Part shown: positions 1 to 13,576 of the stretch, one piece after another
How the letters are laid out: each line of letters opens with the position of its first letter
Numbering within the stretch: the first letter of the stretch is position 1
Assembly (NCBI RefSeq): GCF_036785885.1
Contig: NC_092312.1
Location: 12,108,001 to 12,172,000, forward strand
DNA: 64,000 nt
Reading direction: 5' to 3'
Source of the DNA: Coffea arabica
Lineage: Eukaryota > Streptophyta > Magnoliopsida > Gentianales > Rubiaceae
Made by a program: the position numbers and the translations under genes
Notes under the pieces: model-generated
What the model was told of the DNA's origin: nothing
Seen by the model: the letters and a program-made list of their open reading frames with translations, nothing else
The model's database searches: none

Positions 1-914
1 CGTTCTTCAAGAAAAACATAACCCATATGACATATGAGAAAAAATCACAGAAATTATAACCTTGAAGTTACCTACTCAGTATTGTGAGAAAGGCCAACAA
101 ATGTGCATCAACGTTGGTATTATCGACTTTTCTTTTTGTTTTAATCGAAGACTATTACGAGGTCGTACTTTGCCCTGCAGTTTATCTTCTGTTTCTAAAT
201 AAAAGTATGATAACCCTCGTGACCAAATTTTCAGAAGGCGATTGACTTTAAGATCCAGTTCCACAAGCGAGCAGAGAAAAATTAAATAAAATAAAATTCA
301 CAATTCTGAATTGTCCATTTGCTCAAGTCACTCCACTACGTACATGCACATCTTGGACACTATCAATGCGATCACTCAAAAACTCTGGCATAATTTACAA
401 CGCATTTTGGCATGGTGCCTTGGTAATGTGACAATTCCAATTTCACCAACATCTCCAGTTCTGTTTTTCAGAAGCAGCATATCGGAACTCAAGGAGCTTT
501 AAGGAATTTTAATCAGTTGCCTTATTGGCATCACGCTCACAGAATTGCCTGTATCAGTTAAACAGTACATTTTCATGAGGCCACGAAGGAAAATACAATT
601 TTGTTCCTAGACTTTTGTTCCTAGACTAGCATGAAAGCCCAATTCATTTTGATCTATTACCTCAGTTTAACCAACTTTCTTCGCCAAGTCCATTAATATT
701 GCTCATCCCACAAATTCACAGCTCATATTTGCTGGGGTACAGAAGCATCATACTTGCAATCCACTTCAACAGAATAAAATACTGATCAACCTTGAGTCAA
801 TTAAAATAATGAAGAAACCCAGATCAAGCCATTTTCGGGTATAAGCCTGACAGCCCAAGAAAATATCTGCAGAAGGACAAAGGCAAGCATCCAACAAGAA
901 ATACATAAGCTCCC
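1..914. other. no gene assigned
   Basis: AT-rich DNA. A 62-codon open stretch on the minus strand (76-264) has a coding-like composition, and it could be the last exon of a gene running out of the window to the left or mere chance. I do not recognise it and see no supporting splice chain. Confidence 0.4.
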
Positions 915-922
915 TATAAAAA
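915..922 (+). promoter_or_regulatory. TATA box of the small gene at 990
   Basis: A perfect TATAAAAA lies 75 bases upstream of the ATG at 990. With transcription starting about 30 bases downstream, the leader would be roughly 45 bases. This placement is the main non-coding support for the small gene being real. Confidence 0.55.
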
Positions 923-989
923 GGCGAGAGAGTTGCAATGCAATCTGTCACAAAGCCTCAAGAAGAGAGAGCTAATTCTACTCAATAAA

Positions 990-1457
990 ATGTCTTTGGA
1001 TGTTGCTGCCGATGTTACCTCAGATAACTCACTCTCGTTTGCAGGCATGGTATGCATTCAGAACCAGAATTTAATGCCTCAAGAGGAGCCCGTCCACCAA
1101 CTAGCTCATGCTGACACAGCTTCGACTGAATTTGAATTTGGGCACGCTACTCCTCGAAAAAGTTACTCTGCCGATATTTCAAGTGGCCAGCTCCTTAAAC
1201 AAGTGATTGCACTCCCTCCCAATCAATCTCAAACAGGCAAACTAACCTGCTCCAAGACAGTCATGTGGCAAGATCAGATCAACAATGGGAGATCAGATGC
1301 AAAAGAATCAAGTCGAGACAGATGCACTGGAAAATCAAATACTAGAGTTAAAATTGCAGCAGAAAAGAAGTGGACCAACTCCGGGTTTAGTCAGAAAATT
1401 TTTAATTCATTTGCATGCAGAGATTGCCGTGTGATTGAAACCGACAAACTTCATTAA
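990..1457 (+). CDS. small uncharacterised plant protein (155 aa)
   Basis: Single-exon reading frame of 155 residues. The ATG at 990 is chosen because it is the first ATG in frame and follows a TATA box by 75 bases. Visible pieces are an N-terminal SFAGMV segment, a short EFEFG segment near residue 50, SADISSGQLL near residue 65, and a C-terminal IFNSFACRDCRVIE segment. This order (SFAG, acidic-aromatic FEF, S-x-GQLL, K/R-rich linker, cysteine-containing tail) resembles a family of short uncharacterised plant proteins known to me only by pattern; no function is established. No membrane helix or signal peptide is apparent. The stop codon lies inside the first copy of a 70-bp tandem duplication, so the extreme C-terminus may have been altered by it. 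It points towards the FES1-like gene (convergent). A chance reading frame remains possible. Confidence 0.55.
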   Translation: MSLDVAADVTSDNSLSFAGMVCIQNQNLMPQEEPVHQLAHADTASTEFEFGHATPRKSYSADISSGQLLKQVIALPPNQSQTGKLTCSKTVMWQDQINNGRSDAKESSRDRCTGKSNTRVKIAAEKKWTNSGFSQKIFNSFACRDCRVIETDKLH

Positions 1458-1590
1458 ACAACAAGCATTCCAATGAATAGGCAAATACATTTCCAGCAAA
1501 ATTTCATTCCAATATGTCGACATTAAACAACAAGCACTCCAATGAATAGGCAACATACATTTCCAGCAAAATTTCATTCCAATATGTCGA
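1452..1590. repeat. tandem duplication of about 70 bp
   Basis: Two adjacent near-identical copies, 1452-1520 and 1521-1590, differ by a few substitutions and one base of length. The first copy begins at the last codon of the small gene at 990-1457, so the second copy lies in its 3' untranslated region. Confidence 0.9.
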
Positions 1591-4500
1591 CATTGCATCT
1601 TTCCATGGTTCATTTCACTCTTGAATTGCTCTATGTTATCAAATTTTATCTGTGACTGCTGTATCTCATTTCAAGCTTAAAACAGGAACTCAATTTCCCA
1701 AAGAGCAAAATACTTGGAAGAACTAAGATTCCTCATTTCTTGAGAAGCAATTCAGCACACCTCTTCTTATAACCAAGCATGTACATTGTAAACAATCAGC
1801 ATGGCATACGCATTAATGTTCAATCAGATCTCATTTGCTCAAACATCAAAAAAAAATTGCAGAACGAATAAGTAAAAATGCATCATATAATTGTGAGAAA
1901 TAACAAAATGTGAATGCTGAACAGGTAAATAGATACTCCTAGACATTAATTATGTTTCTAATGATTATAAGCTCACTTCTGAGTCCAATTTTCAAGTAAT
2001 TTAAATTTCATGCATCAGGTCTCAGCGACAGGAGAAACAACACAAGGCAGGTAAAAGGAACAAACCTGCTGACGTTGTAGTATCCGTGAAATATGTAGCA
2101 CTTTGCACTATCATATTGTCTATAAGTTGCCAAATGACCTCACCATTCAACAATATAAGCACCTAAATTTTGTCTGCTGCTTTCTCCTTGTTCTATCCAG
2201 TACTTAGAACAGTTGTTATTTCTGCACATGTTTGGTTTGCTGAAGTGTTGATAGGACTTTCTTGCAAAAAAAAAAAAAAAACTTTTGTGCATTTGCACCT
2301 TGCAAAATCTTAAGCTTTTACCTGAGAGATATTTTTCTTTTCAATTAATTAAGTGCCAACCTCTTTCTACAAAATTAAACCAACGCATGAAGGAAGGTTA
2401 ATTGTTTTACATATCCATTGCCTTGATTTCACAGAAAATACTAACTGAAGCTTTCAGATTACTGCTTTCAAGTATAGCATCTTAAGTAGTAACCTAATTC
2501 AGTAGAGAGTGACCAGATGCAGAAAAATTTGGACTACTCTGCCAAAGCATAGCAATTAATGGTAAAAATGGATGTGGCTATTGCATTATCATCTTAAAGC
2601 TCGTGATCCAGGATATGTTCAATCAGAAACTCTCCTTTTGTTAGCAGTTTGAGACTGTTTTGGCACTGTGAATAGTACCATATAAAGGATGCACATAAAC
2701 TACAATTAGGGACTAAAGAAAAAGCAGAAGCCAAGAAAAGCAAAGGTAGAGATGAAAAGATGGTAATACCCAACAAAACTAAATTCCTCATAAATAAACA
2801 GTTTAAGAGGCCATCTAGTCACAAAAACACTTAAATTCTATTTTGAAGGGAATTAGGATAACTACTTTAAAGTTCAAAAATAAATAACTGTCAAAATGAT
2901 TAAACAACTAAAACTTGACACAATAACCACACTTGCGATTTTTCCCACCTTGATTAACATGAAGACAATCAAAACACTTGCCCTCAAATCTCAAACTAAT
3001 GAACCTTAGTTAAACTAGCAAGAATTAGCAATAACCAAAACACACTGAAGAATTCATAGATCAACACATACGACTCCCCTTGACCTAAATGGATTCACAA
3101 TAAATCAATATTAAATGTAAGCGAGTCAAAAAACTCTTGTCAACTAATGTCAAACTTGAATTTTCATAAATAATATGCACTTTTGACTGTGGCAAACAAC
3201 AAAAAGCATATAATATACCATACACGCTATATGTTTCACAACAAACATGCAGGAACCAGAGGAATAATTTCCATCCATCCCTGTCCTCGTCCCTCCAACC
3301 CTGAGGTTGCACCCCACATGGATGGGTGCCCTCCCCATTGCATTCCCAGTTCTGTGCTTATGTAATTGGAGCTCAACCAGCATATATTACAAGCGGGCAT
3401 GGGCAAGCAAATGGTCATGACCCATAGATCAAACCATGAGATGAGGTCTAGAGTCAAAGAACAACAGAATATCCACACTTGCATAGTATAACTGGATAGC
3501 ATACATATTTAACATAGACCATAGGAATGTTTTTTGTTTAGTATGGAGCATATATATTTACCATTCGATTCAAAGTATATACAATAGCGTAGTGCTAATT
3601 GCAGCCCATAAAGTGTGTCATAACTCATTGAATAAGTAACTTCAGCACCAATGATCACAAACCTATGGATCAGGCACAGGTGATGAACCAAGCATTGTGA
3701 GAGAGCTATTCAAAGCACAACATACTGAGTAGGCGTAGAATCAAATTTGTACTACATAATATCAAAATCTACTAGCTTCAAAATGCTTGTGTTCCTATAC
3801 AAGGTTGCTAACTACTTTGAGGGAATAAATGCTACAACTATTGAGGACAAGACCAAAAGGCACAGAACAGCTGATCCTATATTACTCAGGCAAATCAGTC
3901 GAAGCATAAGCACATATATAGCATCCCTTGCTCTTCTTGAAATTACAGCAAGTTTCACCCATCAGTTAACACTAACACGCATGAAGTCATGGATACTAAG
4001 CAACTCACCAGTACACCATACGCAATTCATTTACCAACACATGTTTGATGGCAAGCTTGCTGAAAGTCACCAGTCTTCCACCTTTAGGGAGCTAAATTTC
4101 AACAAACATACTTTGAAAGGCACCAAACATACAAAATATTTCACAAAGCCATTCCAAGCAATCCAAGTTGATGCACAATTGAGAAAATGCAAATTTAAGG
4201 TAGTGTAGCACTAGTATGTAATAAGACGTGCTCTAAACAATTAACAGAATATGAGTAATGATTTCCATATCATCTACATTAGCAATAGAAAATGTCATAT
4301 CCTCAGATGATATTGCACAGAAGTTCATTACCATATCATTTCTCATTCCATGACTGTGTTTAAGAATTTAAGCATTTTCAAATTGCTATCCGAAAAAATG
4401 GCAATAGAAACTGAAAATGGTTAACAGATAAACCATCAAAGATTTGTCAAAAATCAAATTCTCGATACTGAACATCCCAGGCAAAATGATAAGCTTACTT

Positions 4501-5677
4501 CTGCGATTTCCTGTCTGTATATATGTACACATGATAAGCCCAACAAACAAATATCTAAATGCCCAGTTATTTAATGTTGAGGAGCCTCATAAATCAAGTA
4601 AATTTATTGAAAGAACAATAGAAGAGGAAAAACTGAAACAAGTAAAATCTGACATAATCCACTTAAATAAAATAGAATAAAACTTATTGAATCCCAAAGA
4701 GAGGTACATTCAGTAGCCAAAAAAAGGGGGAAGCACTCTTACCAAATATAGGTTCATTCAGTAAAGTGATCTCCCACCAGCCGATGCACCTCCTTTGCAG
4801 GAAAAAAGCAAACTCTCAAGTGCTCTAGATCGACAACTCGCAGATCTGCAAGGAAATATAGGACAGAGCTCATCCATGCCTAGGTACATAACAGTTTCAA
4901 GAGCCTACACTTACACCAAATTTGTGATGGCATTTATGTTAAGAATGATGCCAAAATTATCTTCAGTTTAACTTCGAGGCTGTAAACAATAGGGGACAAC
5001 CATGACCAATGAGGATATAAGAGTCAATTTATCAGTATTGATGTTGACATAGGAGCCCATATGGCTCACAGGTAAGGTACCTGATATTTTTGAAAGTTCA
5101 AGGAAGGTCAGTGGAACTGTAAGAAACCTCTCCACTGACATTATTCGTTTAGTAAATGTAAATTCGTTTACCAAAGGTTCACTTAGTAAAGCCTTCATAC
5201 TGCAGATTTAGGTTGCGTAAATGAAAAAGTAGCAAAAGCATACAATAACTGAGTCAGTGCTAGGAGACAATCTTAGCAACTTTGGTCACGTCTACCAAAG
5301 GTGTAATAGATACTGTTACTTATTTTTTCATACTTTCTGGTGTGCAGTAAATAAAAAAGTAGTTGTTGCCATATAACTACAATCTACAAAGATGTAAAAC
5401 AACTTGCATCAAGCATCCAGATAATGAGAAACCTTATTATCAAGAATTTCAGGTTCACAATTCGGTCCAAGCTGTTGGATTAGAAAACAATAACTAAGAA
5501 AAGATGTACCAACGACAACTACTTGAATGTACAAGGAGAACAAGTTTGTCCATGAAAACATGTCTGATTATGACCTCCATTTTACAGCTCTTATCCAGCT
5601 GTTAAAATTTTGACAAAAAGAAAGCCTCCAAACAAAGAGTTCACCAACATCCATAAAGTAAAAGTGAGAGCAGCTAG
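1591..5677. other. intergenic, no gene assigned
   Basis: About 4.1 kb of AT-rich DNA between the small gene and the FES1-like gene. Several open stretches of 60-150 codons (for example 3747-4208 plus) have no family character. One terminal-exon-like segment on the minus strand (4754-4845) is described under findings. The FES1 3' untranslated region presumably occupies the right-hand part. Confidence 0.5.
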
Positions 5678-8600
5678 TCAGCCAAGTGAAGATTTTCGAT
5701 ACTTATCAACATATCCCTGCAGTTAACACATCTAAGTATTAATAACTATAAAAGTGAATATATTTTTCAGTGACATTCTAACCAAATACATCATCACTCC
5801 CACACTCACCTCGACAAGCTTGGCAAGTTTTGTTTGAGATAAAGAAAGATATTGCTTCACTGACTCTGAAGTACTTGGGACCTGGTGAGGTTGTAACGTG
5901 CTAAGGACCTTCTCTACTGCTTTTTTAACTATGATTTTGTGAGCATCCTTGCTCAGAACACCCTTATGCCAACTTGGCTTCAAGAGTTCTTTCACAACTT
6001 CCACAAGTGATGCATGAAAATTTTTCAACGCTCTTGATTCCTCTACTTTAAGATCAGCATCAGCTTCAATCATTTGTCTAGACATCTCTTCTTTACTTTC
6101 CGTCCTATGTCGCCCACTGCTTACTGACTTTGAACCACAATCAATAGGCATTTGATCTGCTTCCATGACATCTCTGACACATTCATTGTCCAAAAACCTC
6201 TCTTCCTTCAGAAAAGATTTTTTATTTTGCGATTGAGTACCAACAGATTCTTTTGCTTCTGCTGTAGAATCTTTACTAGAAAAGTTTTTGGCAGAAAAAA
6301 GAACTGAATATTTGTTGGAACTACATTCTGTACCAAGAGTTCCTGTTGGAAATGAATCAGCATCTGCCTGCACGTGTGCTCCAAGTACTGAAGCTTCCTT
6401 ACCAGATTGTGAAATTTTTGAGTGTCCAACAACTGAGCTGGCTTGCTCAACGCTATCACGTATGGGATCATATAGGCTTGCTGAAGACAATAAGTGCCTA
6501 GTCATAAAAAATGAGGGTCGAAAAGGAACAGATGGTTCCCAATCATAAAGTGTCTTGGTCTTAGACCTGGCCGAGCATTGCTTATCATTAACAGCATTAG
6601 TTTGAGAGACATTTTCTGATTCAGAACCAGAAAAAGGTGAAGAGCTTCGTTGGACAGAAGCAGATCTAGAAGCATAATCCCCTTGACCACTCCCTAACTG
6701 CTTTTGAGTGCTCAGTGAATCTGTATTCCAAGAGGGGTAAGCGAAAGACAAAGGAGACCTATGAAGGGAAGAGAAACTGTGGTCAGTTGCCAAAAAGTTG
6801 CTTCTTGTACAAGTCATTTCTTCCAAACTTGTACTGTGAGGGGTACCTATTGTGCTCCCATAAGTTTCTAAGGTTCTAGCATAACTTCTCGAGAAAGTTC
6901 CATGAAGAGAGTTGCCTTTGGCCATGGACGAACCATAGCCAAGATATTCCTCCCTGTTCATTTGTCGCCCAAAATCTTGGGAAGAGGGTCGCCCAAAATC
7001 TTGGGAAGAGAGCACCAATCGATCATCTTTAAGTAAAGGCAACTCCTTAGTCTCACTCCTCTTGTTTGGGCTTTCTCCACCATGTGGTGTGAGCTGAACT
7101 GAAGAAGCTGCCATATAAAGAAAATCATGCAGCCTTAATCTTTTAGTTGTTTATCAACAAAGACTAAGGAATCCTAAGGAAAATAACGTGATAATATAAG
7201 CATCCTCACACACCACAACAACATATAAATTACCTTTCTTGTCTGGGAGTTCACTTTTCTTTGCTGCAGCATCCACAGTTCCTTCTTTATCGTGACTACT
7301 AATAGCCGCTCCTCCTTTTATGTGTAGAAATCTACAAGAATTCCCTTTGATGCACCAGCCCTTAGCAAAAAAATCACAAACAACTGCTTGTCGTTTATTT
7401 CCATCATTCAACACGGATTCAGGAGATGAACTTCTTGGCCTAATCCTGAAAATTCTAGGAGGAATCAGTGCTGGCTCCAAGCCAGGACAGAACAAAGACA
7501 AGACTCAACTATAAAGTTAAAACCCAACACAAGTTTACACTAGCATTATTTGACCTTGGAGCCTCTCCTTTTGAATCTTTCCCAGAGATGTCATAAGTTC
7601 CTTTCTCGAAATAGGGATCCTCATTGTCCTTCTTACTTTCAGTATCAATAAGTGAGATTGCAGCATCCAATTCGTGAACGGGCAGCCTAGTAGAATCACC
7701 ACTCCTCCCCCACTTGTCACATGGTGAAGCTCCATTATTATGGTCCATAAAAAATAATTTTCCTGCAAGGGCCCACAACGATTTTTGAACCAGCAGTTCT
7801 TATGGTAGAACTCTAGAAGCAATATATGATAAGGAAGCATCATAAAACTTGTGGGAACTCCCTAAAATTCATTATGATGCTAAAAATCCTCACCATCAAC
7901 ATGAGGTTCCTCATTATGAGTTGTCACACTCGACCCAGAAATCCTGTAATCACCAGCACAGCCTTGATCAACATGAGTATCTGGCAGTAGATTTGCCACT
8001 GATATTCCTGGAGTGGCAAAACCTGGTATGAAGTGATCCTCATTGCAATCAGGCTCAATAACTTGGCCAGTATCTAAAATGAAGAAACAGAACATCAACA
8101 AACGAAGCACACCAGCCATCTGCTCTGACAAACTAATTCCATTATAGAAAAGTAGAGCTCCTAGAGAACATTACAAGGGGATGAATCTGCTGACTCAACG
8201 TGAGCATGAAACATAAACAGAGCAACTAAGCAGAAAATGCTTCTTCTCGTTCAAATAGAATTCAGAGGTCAAATTTCTGCCAGAAAGATCAGAGTGCCCA
8301 TCTACAGTGAAAAATCACGAAACCTGACTCCAATCTTTCTCAGAATTTTCAAGTCTCAAATAAGTACATTAACCACGCACCCAATTCTAAAAGGAGATCC
8401 AGGCATCTACTCCTCAAATGCTAGAACCTTCGTACTCCTGATTTCTTTTCAATGAGTTTATTTCTAGTGGCGTTAGCTCACTTTACGTCCAAACAGCTTA
8501 TGTTCTATAGAAATTTCAACAAAGAGAAAAGGATGATATACATCCAGATGGATACAAAAGATCATCCAAGCAGGCCCCAAAAGGATACAATTCATCTTAT

Positions 8601-11600
8601 AGGAATTACAACTTAGTCATCTAAACCAACACAAACTACAGCTATATAATATTCATGCAGTTTTTCTGGCATAAAAAACTGTCTGTGAGGTAGCAATTAA
8701 GGGCCAAGGCAGCCTGAAGAGATCCAAAAAAGGGACCCAAAGAATATCTACTTTCAAATTGCTATGATGCAAAAACTTGAGTTGGCAAATATCTAGCAGT
8801 ATCTAATAATATTACAAAAAACTTTTACCCGTACCTTATCTCATGCTAGAGATAATTCTATAATCTCCATAAAGCATGCAATATTGCACACTTTAGTCTA
8901 TGGAGTGTGCCCAAATTGGAGTCCAGAAGTACATATGGTTTATCAAGAAAGTTTGGGAAACTACTTATGTACTTCTATCATCCTACTGACATCTTTGAGA
9001 CAGGTGAAGAATATTTCTTCAGAGAATAGGAGTTCGTGATGCAGCTATCTCTTGGGAATGATGCCTAGATTTCTTCCAATTTCACTAGACATTTCATTAT
9101 ATTAGAGTATAGAGCAGTTAAAACCATCCAACCTAAACTGACCATTTAACTTTCTATACATTTCTTTTCACCTCATTAGTTGTAAGGAACTACTATCCAG
9201 AATGAGAAGGGTCACCACAGCACTATGAGAGATTACAAATCTGGAAAAACTCCATTGATAACATAAAATACAGACAATTGAGGAACCTCTACTCCCTCTT
9301 TCATGGATAAGCTAGAAAGAAGTTACATTAAGGAGCCTTGACTCAACATATACACCTCCCCTTATTAGTCCTACAACAAATATGTGACTCCTTGGGAATT
9401 AGCTCTTACTTTCCAGTCTTAACTTCCCGCGCAAGTCCCATCCATCTGCCCATTTCTGAGGAATAAATTATACAAGTGTACATGTTTGTCTGAGGATATC
9501 CTCTATGCTAGTCCCATCAATTAGCTTATGTGTGTAAATTTAATTCTTCGCGCGAGTCCCTCGCACCTTGGCCATCTACCTAATGCAGATTACTAAATGT
9601 GTGCGTATTTATATAGATGGGCAAGAAGGAGGGGACTTGTGCTGGGAAATTAATTATTATGTACATGCACACAATGGCAAATGGGCCAGATGGGTGATTC
9701 ACATGGAAATTTATGTGGAATTGAAAAATATGGATTACAGCCAAATAGTCTCATATTTGTCATGGGACTAATATGGGCGCTAGCAGTGTGGGCTAAGTGC
9801 CATATTGTCACCACCCATATATCCATGCATCTAATTTCTCTAAAACATGGTATCACCGTGTTTCATTAATACTCCATTTTTGCTTACCTTACTTTTTCTT
9901 TATTTTTAATCCTTATCCTTTATAGCGAATTAGCAATATATTCAAACCCCTCAGACAAATCTACAACATCTCATTGGAAAGGATACCATGGCATAACTTT
10001 GGCACAAATTTCCACCATCTCTGTCTCACATTAAAAGATTCGCTTTCTTCTTTTCAATAATCCGCAAAGTAACTCATATTTAATTATTAACATGATGGTT
10101 ATGCGTTTGATTATTGAAAGCTGAGGAAGGCCTTGACAGAGAGAGATGGCAGAGAGGGAGTGATGAAAATTGTTAGTGAAGAAGAGCGGGAAAGAGGGAT
10201 GACTGACGACAAAATAGATTAATCACTAGAGTTGGGCAGTGGCTACAAAAGAAATAAGAGACTCAAGGTTTCTTCTAAAAAGGCTTGGAAGTAATTTTGT
10301 AAAAAGAAAAAATAATTATGATAAAAGCTCGATTAGGCTCACTAGCCCTCGTGCATTCAATTGTGGAGTTTGAGCTCAACTTCATTTGCTACTTGAGCAG
10401 CTTATGCTCTACCTTGTGTTTTGATAAAATGGAGTCAAGCTGAGGTACTCACTAGAAGCTCCTTTCACTTACACCCCCTGTTCTTGAGGATGAGAAGGAC
10501 GTTTTGTTCGATTCTTTTGAATTTGTATTGATAGTGCGATTGGATGATGGAGCTGCCACTTCTAGCTCCACTCGCTTTTTGTATGATTTTAACATTTTCA
10601 GTGGGCGCTTCTAGCTCCACTTGCCACTTACATTTTTGTGGGATTATGCTTGTCGTTATGACAAAGCTTAAGGACGACTTCAATAAGAAAAGAGGTTGAT
10701 GCAAGCAACAAACCTTCAGTCGGATGAGAAGGAAAAGAGACAAAATAAAATAAATCGTTAAGTGAAAAAATAACAAAAATATAAAAAATAAATGCTCTCA
10801 TAGGAATCTCAAGCTAAGCCCAGATTTCCCATTTCAAATATGACTGTGTTGGTCCTATCTCATTTTTGGCCCATACCCTATTAATCGACTCCATTTAACC
10901 CAAATTATCACGGGCATGTGTAACTAAATGAAAGTTTAATCTATTTTCCACAATTTACTTTAACCCAAAGTAAAGTGAAACAATAACAAGTAAATGCTCT
11001 CATAGGAATCCCAAGTCAAGCCCACATTTTCCCATTTAGAATATGATTCTGTTGGTCCTATCCTATTTTAGAAAATTTAACCCAAATTGTGGCAGACATG
11101 CATAGCTAAATGAAAGTCAAACCTATTTGCCTGCATTATGATCCATCTTTGATCCTTCATTGAAAATAGCTACAACTTCACTCACTCTTACACCGAACTT
11201 ATCGCTTGTCTTATGTCAAGCTTTATCAGCCAAGTACCCACACATCTAAAGGTAACACACATTGAACACCCCCTCTTTTGATGTAGTATCTTTATCTTGT
11301 CAATGTGCTGTGGACACCTGATCATAACTGTCTCACACCTCTTCACACCCCTTCATCTAAAAGATCTGAGCTACCGTGAGCATCTTGGGAATTATTTCTG
11401 CAGCACATAACCAACAGTGTGTTCCCCCAGATCAAAAAGGGGTCCAACCAAAGATCATGTTTCTCTATCACTGTATTCTTTGAAAGTACTTTGCACAATT
11501 TCATGAGTATAACAATCCACAATGCTTTTGCTTGACTTGGAAGCATGAAATGGTCAAATTCTGCTCTTAAAACAATAACATAATTATAGGTTCTCAATGC

Positions 11601-13576
11601 ATTAAGTTTATATAATCTCAGTCAACACTACAGGAAAATGTTTGCTCCAAATGATCTTTCGTTTGACCACTCTTAACTATATCTACAATTGCACCAGACA
11701 TAAATAAGAGAAAATATAAAAGTCACCTCTCCAGACTTGTAGCATCAATCATCCAAACTATTTTACTCCATCAACCTTTCTTCTGGAAAAATGAAGGACG
11801 TACATTGTACCCCAAATGAGTAAACATTGAGTTCTAAGATGCCATCTAATATGAACTAACTGAAGAAGCTTCACAGAAGCATTCTATGAAGTACTCTCAC
11901 TCATCTTCCAAATGTCTGCAAAACTAAAACGCTAAAGCAAATACCATTTCTAACTCTGACAAGCTTTACTTCTATGTCCAAGACTAATCTCTTCTGCTTT
12001 TAGAAAAAAAGCCAAACCCTACAATTTATACATAAAGTACGCCCTGTTCTAATCTTCTATATCATTCTTGCATATAGATAAATGCAACTGACAAATGAGT
12101 TTCCAGCTTCATCCTTCATAGTTGAAATCAAACCTTCACCACTAAAAGAGGATAACCGATCACTAAACAACCTTAAAATCCACATATGCGTGTCTCATTT
12201 TGTCTTGAAGTATAAGTTCCCCAAGGCCCTGGAATCTATAGCACTTTGAATTAGCTCAACTCTGATTCAAGACATCCACTTGAAATTTGTAAATCCCATT
12301 GCAAACGACAGATAAGTCCAGCACAAGGCTAGTTCTAGGCTTTGGCTCAGGGCTGGACAAATTTCACATGCAATTATGGACATTGGGACAGCAACCAAAC
12401 ATCCAAGCATGTGTAAAGAGCAACTATGCCAAGGGATGCTTAAAAGGGTCATTAATCCTACAATATAACAACAGCGGGGCAAGACATGATGGAAAAAGAT
12501 GGTCACTCAAAATCCATACTTATGAAGGGAAACACGTAACAGGGAATGTGAACAGACCAATATGTGCCGCGCAAACATAGAAATGAACTAGTTGCATCTC
12601 ATCCAGTTTGAGCAATTTATGTTCTCCTTAACTGTTTCAATGTGCATTTTCTCTCCAAATTTCATTACAGGATTGAACACCTAATTAATAATTTATTAAG
12701 TCAATTGCCTTGCAAATTTTATATGATTAAAAATAGTCCCTTATGATAAACCACAGTCAGATTGAACTAATGTTAGATATCATTTCTGACAACTGAGTGC
12801 TCCAATTCTTGCATTTTGATGAAAAATTAGTCAATAGAATCAGAATGTGCAAATAACCAATTCCTGCATTCTGACAAAAAATTAGTCAATGGAAAGTGAA
12901 TACATTCACATACAGTCAGTCGGCAAACATCCGTAACCTTCTAATAACAACTAACAGAATATATACGCTTCAAGCCAATGCTCGTCATGAATCAACTAAT
13001 GAATCAAATCCTGACCAGCAAAGACGATAAGACGATGTCGAATGTAATTCAAAAATGAAAATCATAAGGAAACAGAATGATAGCCACTGACAATATAATA
13101 CAACGTCATACAACTACATGAGTAAAATTTAGATGAATAAAAAGATAAATACAAGAACAACCCACCCAAAATTCAACAAAATCCTATTATCACAGAATCA
13201 CCAATCACTAAGCAAATAAATTTACTATTAACCCAGTAAATTAGGATCATACGTTGAAAGGACAGAGGAGAAAAGACTGACCATTTTGATCATTTACTTG
13301 ATTACTTGGAGTTAACTCTTCACCAAATTCTTTATCAATATCATCATCTACTTCTCCTTTGATATCTCCTCCTCCTACTACTTCCTCCTCGACTTCTTCC
13401 TCGACCTCTTCTTCGACTTCTTCCTCGACCTCTTCTTCCTCTTCTTCAACTTCAATTTCCTCTTCCACCTCAATCTCCTCCTCAATTTCTTCGTACTCTA
13501 TGTCTTCGTCGGAAAGAGCCTCGGAGTTTGTTTCCGCAGAGGACGGATCCTTGGCCGCCGCCGCCGCCGCCGCCAT
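5678..13576 (-). CDS. FES1: CCCH zinc-finger protein, FRIGIDA-ESSENTIAL 1-like (743 aa)
   Basis: Six exons on the minus strand: 13576-13282, 8073-7894, 7762-7555, 7445-7234, 7107-5810 and 5716-5678. All introns are GT-AG and the joined frame is exactly 744 codons. The start at 13576 has an ideal plant context (A at -3, G at +4); an in-frame ATG at 13648 would add 24 residues. Domains: alanine run 2-8; an acidic Glu/Val tract about 23-66; one CCCH finger with C251, C259, C265, H269 (C-x7-C-x5-C-x3-H); a long serine-rich region with YDWEPSVPFRPSF; and a C-terminal SLSQTKLAKLVE...GYVDKY end. In Arabidopsis, FES1 acts in the nucleus with FRIGIDA, in the complex that raises FLC transcription and delays flowering. 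The single finger, the DWEPSVPFRPSF block and the tail fit that family, known in Arabidopsis at about 590 residues; this one is longer. Intron 1 (8074-13281) is 5.2 kb. Exon 5 has a 24-bp tandem duplication giving SSQDFGR twice. The role in flowering here is inferred from the family. Confidence 0.75.
8074..13281 (-). other. long first intron of the FES1-like gene
   Basis: 5,208 bp with GT and AG ends that keep the FES1 frame (codon GAT split one base plus two). It contains a diverged direct duplication at 10.8-11.1 kb and no coding exon that I can defend. First introns of this size in plants often carry regulatory sequence, but none is visible here. Confidence 0.65.
10790..11135. repeat. diverged direct duplication inside FES1 intron 1
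   Basis: Two related blocks, about 10790-10950 and 10992-11135, share an opening (AAATGCTCTCATAGGAATC) and later phrases such as TGTTGGTCCTATC and AACCCAAATT, with substitutions and a deletion in the second. They may be two copies of an old repeat or a local duplication. Confidence 0.65.
13370..13505 (-). repeat. Glu/Val-coding low-complexity tract
   Basis: GAA/GAG/GTC-type triplet run on the minus strand encoding the acidic tract of the FES1-like protein. The mixed codons (not a pure microsatellite) argue for selection on the protein rather than a recent triplet expansion. Confidence 0.8.

Noticed and set aside
3747..4208. 153-codon plus-strand frame
   Set aside because: No recognisable domain, AT-driven composition, no promoter signal.
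7446..7554. Coding continuation between FES1 exons 3 and 4
   Set aside because: Both flanking frames read into it, but only splicing GTCA...TTTTCAG (109 bp) joins them in frame; a shorter intron ending TTATAG would be 45 bp and puts a stop in frame.
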